Of a stretch of 48,986 bases of DNA, positions 8,369-16,376 are shown one piece after another; positions within the stretch are counted from its first letter, which is position 1, and the number at the start of each line of letters is the position of its first letter. The stretch comes from Aquitalea magnusonii (GTDB lineage Bacteria > Pseudomonadota > Gammaproteobacteria > Burkholderiales > Chromobacteriaceae). The notes under the pieces are model-generated. The model made no database searches and was not told the origin of the DNA. It saw nothing but the letters and a program-made list of their open reading frames with translations. The stretch lies in the NCBI RefSeq assembly GCF_003202035.1, contig NZ_QJKC01000017.1, positions 1 through 48,986 of the forward strand, in the 5' to 3' direction. The position numbers were made by a program, and so were the translations under genes.

Positions 8369-10338
8369 CAGGATTCGCCAGTACTAGCGGGTTTGAGTCC
8401 GGGTGGGCCGAGCGAGTAGCAACAGGCATGGCCAGTGCCATCATGACCCGAGGACCTGATGACGCCGGCGTATGGGTTGATGGGAGTGCAGGTATCGCAT
8501 TGGCTCACCGTCGCTTGTCGATTGTGGATCTTTCTCCGGCGGGTCATCAGCCGATGGTCTCTGGCAGCCAACGGTTTGTATTGGCTTTCAATGGAGAAAT
8601 TTATAACCACCTGGAATTACGGGCTGCGCTGGAGCGCTCCTCTGCTGCCATCGCTTGGCGTGGCCATTCTGATACGGAAACCTTGTTGGCTTGTATCGAG
8701 GCTTGGGGTCTGCAGCATACGCTTGAGCGCTGCGTGGGCATGTTTGCCCTGGCTCTGTGGGATAGGCAGGCCGCCCAGCTTTCTTTGGCACGCGATCGTT
8801 TTGGTGAAAAACCATTGTATTACGGCTGGCAGGGCTCGACCTTTTTGTTTGGTTCCGAGCTGAAAGCACTGAAAGCCTATCCGGGGTTTTGTGCCAGCGT
8901 GGATCGTCAGGCGCTGACTGCGATGATGCGCTTTGGTTATGTTCCCGCACCGTACTCCATTTATCAGGGTATTTTCAAACTGCCGGCTGCGTCATGGCTC
9001 ACCCTGCGGCCTGCGGCTGGTGCGGCAGCCATGGAGACACCCAAAACTTATTGGTCTTTGCAGCAGGCTATCCAGCAAGGGAAGCAGAACCCTTTCCAGG
9101 GATCTGCTGCTGATGCAGTCAATGAGCTGGAACAGGTTTTGCGTCAGTCTGTACGGCTGCAGATGATGGCTGATGTTCCTCTGGGTGCCTTTTTGTCAGG
9201 CGGTGTTGATTCGTCATTGATTACTGCCTTGATGCAGGCGGAGTCCAGTCGTCCGGTGCAGACCTATACCATCGGCTTTGCTGAAGAAGGCTACAACGAG
9301 GCTGCCCATGCCCGGGAGGTCGCCCGTCACCTTGGTACCGCCCATACCGAGCTCTATGTCAGTGCGCAGGATGCGGTGGATCAGGTTGCTTTGTTGCCTG
9401 CCGTGTACGATGAGCCTTTTGCCGATTCGTCCCAGATTCCCACCATGCTGGTTAGTCGCATGGCAAGACAGCATGTGACCGTGGCCTTGTCCGGCGATGG
9501 TGGCGACGAGATATTTGGCGGCTACAACCGCTATTTGCTGGCGGATAGGCTGTGGGGCAGATTGCGCCATTTGCCACCGACGGTGGCCTCCGCAATGTCG
9601 CGTTGTCTGACGGCAATGCCAGAGGAGCGCTGGGATGCATTTTATCAAGTAATGAGCTTTTTATTGCCACAGCGATTTCAAGTTGCCCAGTTTGGCAACA
9701 AGTTGCATAAGCTGGCAGAAATCATGCAGTGTGGCAGCCCGGAGGCGCTGTATCAGGGATTGGTTTCCCAATGGCAGCATCCTGAGCAGCTGGTACTGAA
9801 TGGAAGTGAAACGCCGGGCCTGTTTGCTCGGATGGGGGCCGGTACTTCAACCGATGGTTTTGTACCGTGGATGATGGCGATGGATACCATGACCTATATG
9901 GCTGATGATATTCTGGTCAAGGTCGATAGGGCGGCCATGGCTGCGAGTCTCGAGTCGCGGGTGCCTATGCTGGATCATCGTGTAGTGGAGTTTGCCTGGC
10001 GTTTGCCGCATTCGATGAAAGTTTCTGATGGACAGGGTAAGTGGATTTTGCGGCAGTTACTTTACAAACATGTGCCGAAAAATCTGATCGAGCGGCCCAA
10101 ACAGGGTTTTGCCATTCCAGTTGCTGCTTGGTTACGTGGCCACTTGCGGCCTTGGGCGGAGGATTTATTATCCGAACAGCGTTTGCGTCGGGATGGCTAT
10201 TTCAATGTGGATCTGGTAAGGAAAAAATGGGAAGAGCATGTCAGTGGCAGGAGGAATTGGCAGGCTCAATTGTGGTGTGTTCTGGCTTTTAATAGCTGGT
10301 TGCAATCGGATGGTTATCTTCAGTTGGCGATTGCGTGA
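8356..10338 (+). CDS. Asparagine-synthase-like glutamine amidotransferase (copy 2)
   Basis: This is a 660-residue protein starting MCGLTGFA, with catalytic Cys2 exposed, GGAG 8 bases upstream and a 13-base overlap with the preceding transferase. RGPDDAGVWVD, HRRLSIVDLSPAGHQPM and FNGEIYNH define the glutaminase domain. SGGVDSSLI (about residues 281-289) and SGDGGDEIFGGYNRY define the ATP-pyrophosphatase/synthetase domain. Unlike copy 1 it lacks the insertion after RGPDD. Divergence between the two shows they are not a recent duplication. As part of a polysaccharide operon it more likely amidates a sugar acid, or another cluster-specific carboxylate, than makes asparagine for general metabolism. 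This is inference from position. Confidence 0.82.
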   Translation: MCGLTGFASTSGFESGWAERVATGMASAIMTRGPDDAGVWVDGSAGIALAHRRLSIVDLSPAGHQPMVSGSQRFVLAFNGEIYNHLELRAALERSSAAIAWRGHSDTETLLACIEAWGLQHTLERCVGMFALALWDRQAAQLSLARDRFGEKPLYYGWQGSTFLFGSELKALKAYPGFCASVDRQALTAMMRFGYVPAPYSIYQGIFKLPAASWLTLRPAAGAAAMETPKTYWSLQQAIQQGKQNPFQGSAADAVNELEQVLRQSVRLQMMADVPLGAFLSGGVDSSLITALMQAESSRPVQTYTIGFAEEGYNEAAHAREVARHLGTAHTELYVSAQDAVDQVALLPAVYDEPFADSSQIPTMLVSRMARQHVTVALSGDGGDEIFGGYNRYLLADRLWGRLRHLPPTVASAMSRCLTAMPEERWDAFYQVMSFLLPQRFQVAQFGNKLHKLAEIMQCGSPEALYQGLVSQWQHPEQLVLNGSETPGLFARMGAGTSTDGFVPWMMAMDTMTYMADDILVKVDRAAMAASLESRVPMLDHRVVEFAWRLPHSMKVSDGQGKWILRQLLYKHVPKNLIERPKQGFAIPVAAWLRGHLRPWAEDLLSEQRLRRDGYFNVDLVRKKWEEHVSGRRNWQAQLWCVLAFNSWLQSDGYLQLAIA

Positions 10339-10579
10339 TGACTTGTATTTCAGTTTGATTGTTCTGGATTATTTAGTCAAACATCCATGTGGTATCATGT
10401 TTTCGATGCGTAAGTCAGTAAGCTGGCTTTACGATAGTGTGGTTTTGGTATGGCCTTCGGTATGTTGTGTATTGATAGAATTCAATCATGATTTTCAGTT
10501 TTGATTTGTTTTTTCAGCTTTTACATTTGTGGACCATATGTCCGGCAGGTGAAATGTAAATCTATGGGCCTTGATTAGT

Positions 10580-11719
10580 ATGAAAATAGTCTTGTTTGCT
10601 AATACGGACTGGTATTTATATAATTTCCGCCTCTCCCTGGCTAAAAAGCTGAGGGGCAAGGGGCATGAGGTTATTTTTCTTTCTCCGCATGGAGAGTATG
10701 GGGAAAGAATAATACAAGAAGGATTCCGCTGGGATGTTGCACCAATGAGTCGGCGCGGCATGAATCCTGTAAAAGAACTACGCTTCTTGCTATGGCTTAA
10801 TCGCTGGATGGATAAGGTGTCACCTGATGTCGTGCATAGTTTTACCATTAAAAGTGCAATTTATGGTTCCTTGATTGCCAGGACAACAAAGGTTTCTGCT
10901 CGTGTCAATGCGGTAGCGGGCCTCGGTTATATATTTACCAGCCAGCATATCCGAGCACGACTGTTGCGGCCTGTCGTGCGTAATTTGATGCGTGTTGCAC
11001 TGACGGGGCGAAATTCGCGGCTGATTTTACAAAATCCTGATGATGTGAATGTTTTTAAAAAAGCATCAATTGTCAAACCGGATCATATTCGTCTTATCAT
11101 GAGTTCCGGGGTTGATTGCGAGCGATTTAAATGTGTGGATCGAAGCCAGCGCCATGGCCAGCCCGTAAGGGTGTTGATGACAGCCAGACTCCTGTGGGAC
11201 AAGGGGGTTGCTGAATTTGTTGGGGCGGCAAGAATGCTCAAGGCTCAATTGGGCGAGCAGATCGAGTTCGTTCTGGCCGGCTCGCCCGATCCAGGAAACC
11301 CGGCTTCGGTGACCGAGGAAGAGGTTAAATCTTGGGTTGCAGAAGGGATAGTCACCTGGCTTGGCCATGTTGATAATTTCCATATGCCTGAGTTGATGTC
11401 TTCTGCTGATATATTTGTATTGCCTAGTTATTACGGAGAGGGCTTGCCCCGTACTTTGATTGAGGCCGGCGCTTGTGGACTGCCTCTTGTTACCACCGAT
11501 ATTCCCGGGTGCCGGGAGGCAGTAAATAGACCAGGTGAGAATGGTATTATTGTTTCCATCAGGGATGAAAAGTCATTGGCCGATGCCATTTTGCTGCTGC
11601 ATCAGGATAGGGACTTGCGTGAACGTCTGGGTAAGGCTGCACTCGAGCATGTCCAGCGTAATTTTGATGAAAAAATTGTTCTTAGCCGCACGATCGAAGT
11701 CTATCGAGAATTGATCTAG
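10580..11719 (+). CDS. Glycosyltransferase family 4 (PglA/WbpY-like)
   Basis: This is a 379-residue protein starting MKIVLFANTDWYLYNFRLSL. A TTG three codons upstream is open, but the ATG at 10580 gives the family-typical N-terminus. HSFTIKSAIYGSLIAR and VNAVAGLGYIFTS are hallmarks of the PglA-like subgroup that adds HexNAc residues. YYGEGLPRTLIEAGACGLPLV is the E-x7-E donor-binding motif, followed by TTDIPGCREAV. It is the last gene of the polysaccharide locus in the window, separated from copy 2 of the amidotransferase by a 241-base AT-rich gap that may hold its own promoter. No initiating phosphosugar transferase (PglC/WbpL type) is visible here. Confidence 0.83.
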   Translation: MKIVLFANTDWYLYNFRLSLAKKLRGKGHEVIFLSPHGEYGERIIQEGFRWDVAPMSRRGMNPVKELRFLLWLNRWMDKVSPDVVHSFTIKSAIYGSLIARTTKVSARVNAVAGLGYIFTSQHIRARLLRPVVRNLMRVALTGRNSRLILQNPDDVNVFKKASIVKPDHIRLIMSSGVDCERFKCVDRSQRHGQPVRVLMTARLLWDKGVAEFVGAARMLKAQLGEQIEFVLAGSPDPGNPASVTEEEVKSWVAEGIVTWLGHVDNFHMPELMSSADIFVLPSYYGEGLPRTLIEAGACGLPLVTTDIPGCREAVNRPGENGIIVSIRDEKSLADAILLLHQDRDLRERLGKAALEHVQRNFDEKIVLSRTIEVYRELI

Positions 11720-11845
11720 CTATTGCAGCTACAGATGGGTATTTGAAAAAATATCTCTGGAAACCTGCAATGTCCCCTGTGGCGGTGGTTTGGTTCAATT
11801 GTTTATAACCACCGGCCCTCTCTCTAGTTATTGCAGCTGTGGATG
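11716..11845 (+). repeat. Pair of imperfect 22-base direct repeats after the polysaccharide locus
   Basis: CTAGCTATTGCAGCTACAGA (start 11716) and CTAGTTATTGCAGCTGTGGA (start 11824) agree at 18 of 22 positions and lie 108 bases apart. The first overlaps the stop codon of the last glycosyltransferase and the second overlaps the stop of the gene fragment on the other strand. Between them is an 8-base inverted repeat (11783-11790 with 11807-11814) without a T-tract. The arrangement looks like a recombination scar at the edge of the variable locus. Confidence 0.4.
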
Positions 11846-12091
11846 CTGCTGTAGGCATATGAATTGGCTGGCTGGCCTGTGTCGCAGCGGCCTGGCCATA
11901 CTTGGCTAGCCATCGTCGTGCGACCACATGCATCATTTACGGTCGCACGCCACCTTTCCGATGATCGATACACAGGCCAGGTCTTGCCTTCGCTATTGAC
12001 CCACCCAAACGCATGGGCTCCTTGCCACAATGCTGAGCCTGGGTTCTGCACAGCAATGCTGCCGGTCATTGCTACGGAAGCCAGCTCCAGG
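11720..12091. other. Intergenic boundary between polysaccharide locus and housekeeping genes
   Basis: This 372-base stretch contains the direct repeats, the small hairpin and the putative gene fragment listed separately. It separates the + strand polysaccharide locus from the - strand operon (converging ends). No strong intrinsic terminator with a T-tract was found for either side. Confidence 0.5.
11824..12070 (-). pseudogene. Possible C-terminal gene remnant (unrecognised protein)
   Basis: On the - strand an open frame ending at 11824 encodes a coherent, Trp/Tyr/Cys-containing segment of about 80 residues (for example AFGWVNSEGKTWPVYRSSE, then TVNDACGRTTM and a terminal IHSCNN). The only available starts lie inside the 3' end of the neighbouring YdcF gene, so no plausible N-terminus or ribosome-binding site exists. 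This suggests the tail of a lost gene rather than an intact one. The sequence has the flavour of an extracellular protein, possibly the C-terminus of a pilin-like or phage protein, but I do not recognise the family. It could also be chance. Confidence 0.3.
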
Positions 12092-12751
12092 CTAGGCGGG
12101 CAGATCATCCAGCGCACTGCCACGTAGCAAGTGCCGGTTGTAGCCCAGGGCTATCAGTTGTTGCCATGCTTCCAGCACCACCGGCGGTATCGGCAGCGCT
12201 TGCTGAAAGCCCAGGCGCGGATAGCGCAGCAGGCGGTGGATATCGCCGACCATTTCTTCGATCAGCCCGAATACGCCCACCATATTGGATACGCCCCAGG
12301 GAAAGGCAAAGTCGGGGGCATCCACGCTGTATGTGATGCCTGGCCATTGCACGGGCTGGGTCTGCATGACGCGGCGGATGGAGTTGGGCTTGGTGACAAA
12401 GGTGACGCAGCGGGCGGCCGGGCACAGTTGGCGCGACAAGCTCAGGTTTTCGGCAAAATTGCGCGCCTGCGGCTCCAGCAGTAGTTGCGACGCTGGCACA
12501 CCCAGCGCGAGGGCGCGTTCGGCAAAGACCTCGGCTTCCGGTCTGTTCCATAGTTCAGCGGTCCAGTTGCCGGTATTGCCGCTGATCAGCATGCGCGGGG
12601 CGATACCCTGTTGCAGCAGGCTCACCGCATATTCCACCACCCGGATATCGTAAGAGCCGCACACCACCAGGATGTCGCTGGGCTGGTGGCTGCGGCCGGC
12701 ACTCAGGAAATCCCACAGCAGGCGGGCATTGTGCAGGGTAGGTGTGGACAT
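12092..12751 (-). CDS. YdcF/DUF218 family protein
   Basis: This is a 219-residue protein of the DUF218 (YdcF/SanA/ElyC) family. The start of the core is ILVVCGSYDIRVVEYAVSLL, and later come LISGNTGNW, the acidic EAEVFAERALALGVP segment, LLEPQARNFAENLSLS and FVTKPNSIRRVMQT. This order (GG/GS loop, SG loop, E-x-x-x-M/A helix, E...T/R-N-T/F loop) matches the family fold. The family is a nucleotide-binding-like domain of mostly unknown function, sometimes linked to envelope biogenesis; there is no membrane segment here, as in YdcF. Its ATG lies 6 bases after the creA stop, so it is the last gene of the four-gene - strand operon. No biochemical role is assigned. Confidence 0.72.
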   Translation of the reverse strand: MSTPTLHNARLLWDFLSAGRSHQPSDILVVCGSYDIRVVEYAVSLLQQGIAPRMLISGNTGNWTAELWNRPEAEVFAERALALGVPASQLLLEPQARNFAENLSLSRQLCPAARCVTFVTKPNSIRRVMQTQPVQWPGITYSVDAPDFAFPWGVSNMVGVFGLIEEMVGDIHRLLRYPRLGFQQALPIPPVVLEAWQQLIALGYNRHLLRGSALDDLPA

Positions 12752-12757
12752 GAATGG

Positions 12758-13228
12758 CTATTTCAGCGGAATGCCCTGGCCGCTGACCGGCACGGCGGTG
12801 ACGGCATTGTCCGGGCTGCCGTCGATCAGCTTGTCAGAGTAGGTGAGGTAAACCAGGGTATTGCGCTTGGCATCGACAATGCGCACCACGCGCACATGCT
12901 TGAACACGAAGGACGCGCTTTCCTTGAATACTTCTTCCTGTTTCGGTAAGGGTCGGGCAAAGCTGATGCTGCCGATCTGGCGGCAGGCGACCGAAAAGCG
13001 CGACGGGTCTTTGGCCAGGCCGACAGCACCGCCATAGCCGCCAGTCTGGGCGCGCGATACATAGCAGGCCACGCCGCTGACGGCCGGGTCGTCAAAGGCG
13101 TCCACCACCACCTTGTCGTTGGGGCTGAGCAGGCGGAAGGTGGTGGAGACCTTGCCGACTTCTTCGGCATGGGCGGTGGGCAGGCAGCACAGGCTGGTCA
13201 GCAGCAGGGTGGCACAGAGGTTTTTCAC
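12758..13228 (-). CDS. creA: CreA family periplasmic protein
   Basis: This is a 156-residue protein when started at the GTG at 13228. This start is chosen because it opens a clean signal peptide (KNLCATLLLTSLCC to AHA, cleavage before EEVGKV) and has AAGG about 10 bases upstream. The mature part has FDDPAVSGVACYVSRAQTGG, LAKDPSRFSVACRQIG and the closing region LVYLTYSDKLIDGSPDNAV, which are diagnostic of CreA, a conserved exported protein of unknown function in proteobacteria. Two Cys residues in the core may form a disulfide in the periplasm. It sits between the chorismate mutase and the YdcF gene, with gaps of 34 and 6 bases. The function remains unknown. Confidence 0.85.
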   Translation of the reverse strand: MKNLCATLLLTSLCCLPTAHAEEVGKVSTTFRLLSPNDKVVVDAFDDPAVSGVACYVSRAQTGGYGGAVGLAKDPSRFSVACRQIGSISFARPLPKQEEVFKESASFVFKHVRVVRIVDAKRNTLVYLTYSDKLIDGSPDNAVTAVPVSGQGIPLK

Positions 13229-13262
13229 GGCAATGCCTTGTCGGGGGGAGAAAAGCTGCAGT

Positions 13263-13589
13263 CTAAGCCGGCGGCGCGGTTTTGCCCATGGTCGCCTGCC
13301 GCCGGTCGAATTCGCGCATTTCACTGGCAATGAAGTGGCTGATCATGGTGCGGTAGACCTCGGCAGTCAGTTGCGGATCGGCGCCCAGTTCGCCGGCCAG
13401 CTTTTCCACCCGGCGCATGACCTGATCCACCCGTTTGCCGCCTTCCACCTCGTCACTGCTCTGCTTGAAGGCTGCTGCCTGTTGCACATACAGGCCGCGT
13501 TCGGCCAGCAGGGCCACCAGTGCGCGGTCGATACGGTCTATCTGGCTGCGTACTTCGGGCAGGTTCTGGCACTGGTAAACAAATTCCAT
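13263..13589 (-). CDS. AroQ-class chorismate mutase (PchB-like)
   Basis: This is a 108-residue all-helical protein. Arg14, Arg31, Lys42 and Arg53 fall at the active-site positions of the AroQ/PchB family (R14, R31, K42 in PchB), and EVRSQIDRIDRALVALLAER is the typical first helix. The last active-site position (Gln90 in PchB, Gln88 in E. coli) is Glu90 here, as in yeast chorismate mutase. It should convert chorismate to prephenate for Phe/Tyr synthesis; a side activity as isochorismate-pyruvate lyase cannot be excluded. AGGAC stands 6 bases before the ATG. It begins 10 bases after the upstream amidotransferase-like gene ends, so they are probably co-transcribed. Confidence 0.8.
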   Translation of the reverse strand: MEFVYQCQNLPEVRSQIDRIDRALVALLAERGLYVQQAAAFKQSSDEVEGGKRVDQVMRRVEKLAGELGADPQLTAEVYRTMISHFIASEMREFDRRQATMGKTAPPA

Positions 13590-13599
13590 GGTGGTGTCC

Positions 13600-14289
13600 T
13601 CAGTGGTGGCGGGCGGCTTGCAGCAGGGCGCGGGCCAGCGGCGGGCATTGTCCTTGCAGGGCGGCGCGCTCGGATTGAAACAGGGTGGCGATGAAGAAGG
13701 GATGGCCGCTCAGCTCGACTGCGCGCACTTCGCCATCTTCATCAAAGGCGGTGGCTTGCAGGGGGCCATTGGTCAGTTCGCTGGCAAAGGCCGGGTTCAG
13801 TCCGTAGCGACAGCGATAGCCTTCCATGGCGGATGCCTGTCCATAAATGGCGGCCAGTTGCGAGCCGGCGGCAAAGCGGACTTCGGCCCGGGTTTCCACC
13901 AGGGCGCAGCTGAGCGGGGCGATGACGGCGCGCGCGGCAGCGGGGGCGGTTTCGCCATGCTCGGCATCCTGCCAGCCCAGTACATGGCGGGCGTATTCGA
14001 GAATGGCGTGCTGGAAACCGCCGCAGCTGCCCAGAAAGGGGATGCCCTGTTCGCGGGCATGGCGAATGGCCGTCAGTGCGCCGTCCATATTGCGATAGGG
14101 GCTGGCCGGTACGCACCAGATGGCGGCATGGCCTGCCAGATCTGCCGCACTGTGGATGCGGTCGGTAGCGAGCCACACCGGCTGCACCTCCACATCCAGC
14201 TGGCCGGCGGCCAGCTCCAGCGCCAGCGGGATGGCCTGATGGGCAGCCACGCCGGGATCAAAGTCGCCTACCAGTGCGATGCGGGTCAT
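13600..14289 (-). CDS. CTP-synthase C-terminal-domain-related class I glutamine-amidotransferase-like protein
   Basis: This is a 229-residue stand-alone relative of the PyrG glutaminase domain. It starts at the ATG at 14289 (AAGGA 7 bases upstream), giving MTRIALVGDFDPGVAAHQAI. The nucleophile elbow is FLGSCGGFQHAILEYA with Cys89. The segment that carries the catalytic His-x-Glu in PyrG (QFHPEF) reads LFQSER, so Glu207 is kept but the catalytic His is replaced by Gln205. The family is annotated in databases as CTP synthase C-terminal-region-related (seleno)protein, and loss of the His appears typical for it. True glutaminase activity is therefore doubtful, and a redox or binding role is possible. 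It leads the operon with chorismate mutase, creA and ydcF. Confidence 0.78.
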   Translation of the reverse strand: MTRIALVGDFDPGVAAHQAIPLALELAAGQLDVEVQPVWLATDRIHSAADLAGHAAIWCVPASPYRNMDGALTAIRHAREQGIPFLGSCGGFQHAILEYARHVLGWQDAEHGETAPAAARAVIAPLSCALVETRAEVRFAAGSQLAAIYGQASAMEGYRCRYGLNPAFASELTNGPLQATAFDEDGEVRAVELSGHPFFIATLFQSERAALQGQCPPLARALLQAARHH

Positions 14290-14344
14290 GGTCAGTCCTT
14301 TTGCGGGTTTGATTGATATCGACCAGATGTTTGTTAAGTAGTGA

Positions 14345-14373
14345 TTTGTAAAAAAATTACAGATTGCGATCAA
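14345..14373 (-). promoter_or_regulatory. Predicted sigma-70 promoter of the amidotransferase-aroQ-creA-ydcF operon
   Basis: Read on the - strand, TTGATC (14368-14373) and TACAAA (14345-14350) are separated by 17 bases, about 55 bases upstream of the ATG at 14289. Both hexamers match at four of six positions. Confidence 0.5.
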
Positions 14374-14378
14374 TATAA

Positions 14379-14418
14379 CTGCGTGCATCACAAGCCGGAT
14401 CGACCGGGATGCACGCAG
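14379..14418. terminator. 11-base-pair perfect hairpin between trpS and the downstream operon
   Basis: CTGCGTGCATC (14379-14389) and GATGCACGCAG (14408-14418) are perfectly complementary around an 18-base loop that itself contains CCGG/CCGG. On the - strand it follows trpS by about 125 bases and is followed by the AT-rich TTATATTG, so it could be a terminator for trpS. It also lies just upstream of the predicted operon promoter and might be an operator. Confidence 0.5.
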
Positions 14419-14543
14419 CAGCGCTGGCGGCTGAGAGTGGCTAACAAGGGCGTAGCCTTTCCGGGGCAAGCTGCGCCGACGCCGGCAGTAGCCGAGGTAG
14501 GGCAGGAGGGCGCATGGCTGCCGCAGGGTTTTGCTGGTGGCGC

Positions 14544-15566
<1,023 letters not shown>

Positions 15567-15623
15567 GTCGGGTTCCTGTTGGTAATCAAGCAAGGGAAAC
15601 CATCGACAAGGAGGAACGTAGAC

Positions 15624-15709
15624 AAAACAAAACCCGGATCCGCCTTGTCGGCAGCCTCCGGGTTGTATGCGTGCGCAGTCGCCGGTGCCACCTCAGAAGA
15701 GGCGCCACC
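15624..15709 (-). promoter_or_regulatory. Predicted tryptophan attenuator of trpS (pause hairpin and terminator)
   Basis: Reading the - strand from 15709 downwards, the first hairpin pairs GGTGGCGCCTC with GAGGTGGCACC around TTCT (15684-15709). Its 5' arm overlaps two of the three Trp codons of the leader peptide. The second structure pairs AACCCGGA with TCCGGGTT (15631-15664), with an inner GC stem, and is followed by TTTTGTTTTG, a classic intrinsic terminator. The 3' arm of the first hairpin contains GGCACCGG, which can instead pair with CCGG and TGCC of the terminator's 5' arm (with a bulge), a candidate antiterminator. The layout matches ribosome-mediated attenuation as known for trp biosynthetic operons, here in front of trpS. 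Confidence 0.75.
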
Positions 15710-15746
15710 ACCAGTTGAAGGATGCGAATGCGTTGCGTGAGTTCAT
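15693..15746 (-). CDS. Tryptophan leader peptide of trpS (17 codons, three consecutive Trp)
   Basis: The short frame encodes MNSRNAFASFNWWWRLF followed by TGA. Three adjacent TGG codons (15705-15713) in 17 codons are far more than expected by chance and are the hallmark of a Trp attenuator leader. The stop codon lies in the loop region of the first attenuator hairpin, so a ribosome finishing the peptide would disrupt it while one stalled at Trp would change the pairing. No Shine-Dalgarno sequence precedes the ATG. The predicted promoter places the transcript start within about a base of the ATG, so translation may be leaderless, as described for trpL of Sinorhizobium. Confidence 0.8.
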   Translation of the reverse strand: MNSRNAFASFNWWWRLF

Positions 15747-15753
15747 GTTTTCT

Positions 15754-15783
15754 ATCACAACACGGCCGGCTTGCCGCCGTCAA
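15754..15783 (-). promoter_or_regulatory. Predicted promoter of the trpS leader transcript
   Basis: On the - strand TTGACG (15778-15783) is separated by 18 bases from TGTGAT (15754-15759), matches of five and four of six to the sigma-70 hexamers. The expected start site falls at about 15747, next to the leader-peptide ATG at 15746. Confidence 0.5.
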
Positions 15784-15848
15784 GCAGCGGCTGTTGCAAA
15801 AATACCCAAAGAAAATGACAGGAACAGTGCGGGATTATTCTGAACAGC

Positions 15849-16112
15849 TCAGACGCTGACATCGATCACACTGCCCAGCGCCGGGGCGGCTTGCTGGTGG
15901 TCCTGGGCCGCTCTGCCGGGGAAGGCGTGGTCCGGCTGTTGCTGCCCGGCGGCAGATTGCTGCTGATCGTGGCGGGCTTCCGCCATTTCCTTGCGCAGTT
16001 CGCCGGAGAGCACGGGGGTGTCCGGTTTGCCGCTGACGCCGGCCAGCTGCGTTCCCTGGCGCCAACTGCCTGGTGCATAGCTGTGCCAGCTGGTGATGGG
16101 GAGGATGAACAT
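15849..16112 (-). CDS. Hypothetical small protein (87 residues), Gln/Ala-rich C-terminal half
   Basis: The ATG at 16112 is preceded by GGAG 7 bases upstream. The protein starts MFILPITSWHSYAPGSW and continues with a hydrophilic stretch rich in Gln, Ala, Asp and His (for example EMAEARHDQQQSAAGQQQPD) and ends GSVIDVSV. It has no signal peptide or membrane segment and I recognise no family. It lies between the ppsR terminator and the trpS leader, on the same strand as both, so it has its own transcription unit. An 8-base perfect inverted repeat lies 64-85 bases upstream. It is probably real given the ribosome-binding site, but could be spurious. Confidence 0.45.
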   Translation of the reverse strand: MFILPITSWHSYAPGSWRQGTQLAGVSGKPDTPVLSGELRKEMAEARHDQQQSAAGQQQPDHAFPGRAAQDHQQAAPALGSVIDVSV

Positions 16113-16175
16113 GGGCCGCTCCGCTGTGGTGGTCTTGTTTGGAGCCGCCGTGGCCGGTGACAGTTCCTGCGCTGT

Positions 16176-16197
16176 GTTTTAAAAGTCCATTTAAAAC
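16176..16197. repeat. Perfect inverted repeat (possible operator) upstream of the 87-residue gene
   Basis: GTTTTAAA and TTTAAAAC flank a 6-base centre (AGTCCA). It is AT-rich in a GC-rich setting, sits between the ppsR terminator and the start of the small gene, and is a candidate regulator-binding site. Confidence 0.4.
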
Positions 16198-16241
16198 AAT
16201 GGGATATTGTGCTTGTGGCCCGGCTGTGGTGGCGATGGGCG

Positions 16242-16277
16242 CAAAAAAAGGAAGGCATGACAGCCTTCCTTTTTTGC
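16242..16277 (-). terminator. Intrinsic terminator downstream of ppsR
   Basis: GGAAGGC and GCCTTCC pair around ATGACA, extended by A and T runs on both sides, so the structure can work in both directions. It lies about 100 bases after the ppsR stop on the - strand. Confidence 0.85.
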
Positions 16278-16376
16278 TTGCCAGCCGCTGGCGCGGCTTA
16301 GCGCGGCTCACAAAATAGCGTAGCGGCCCTGGAGCAAGGAGGCGCCACGCAGCAGCAGGGTTTTTGTCAGCGGTGC

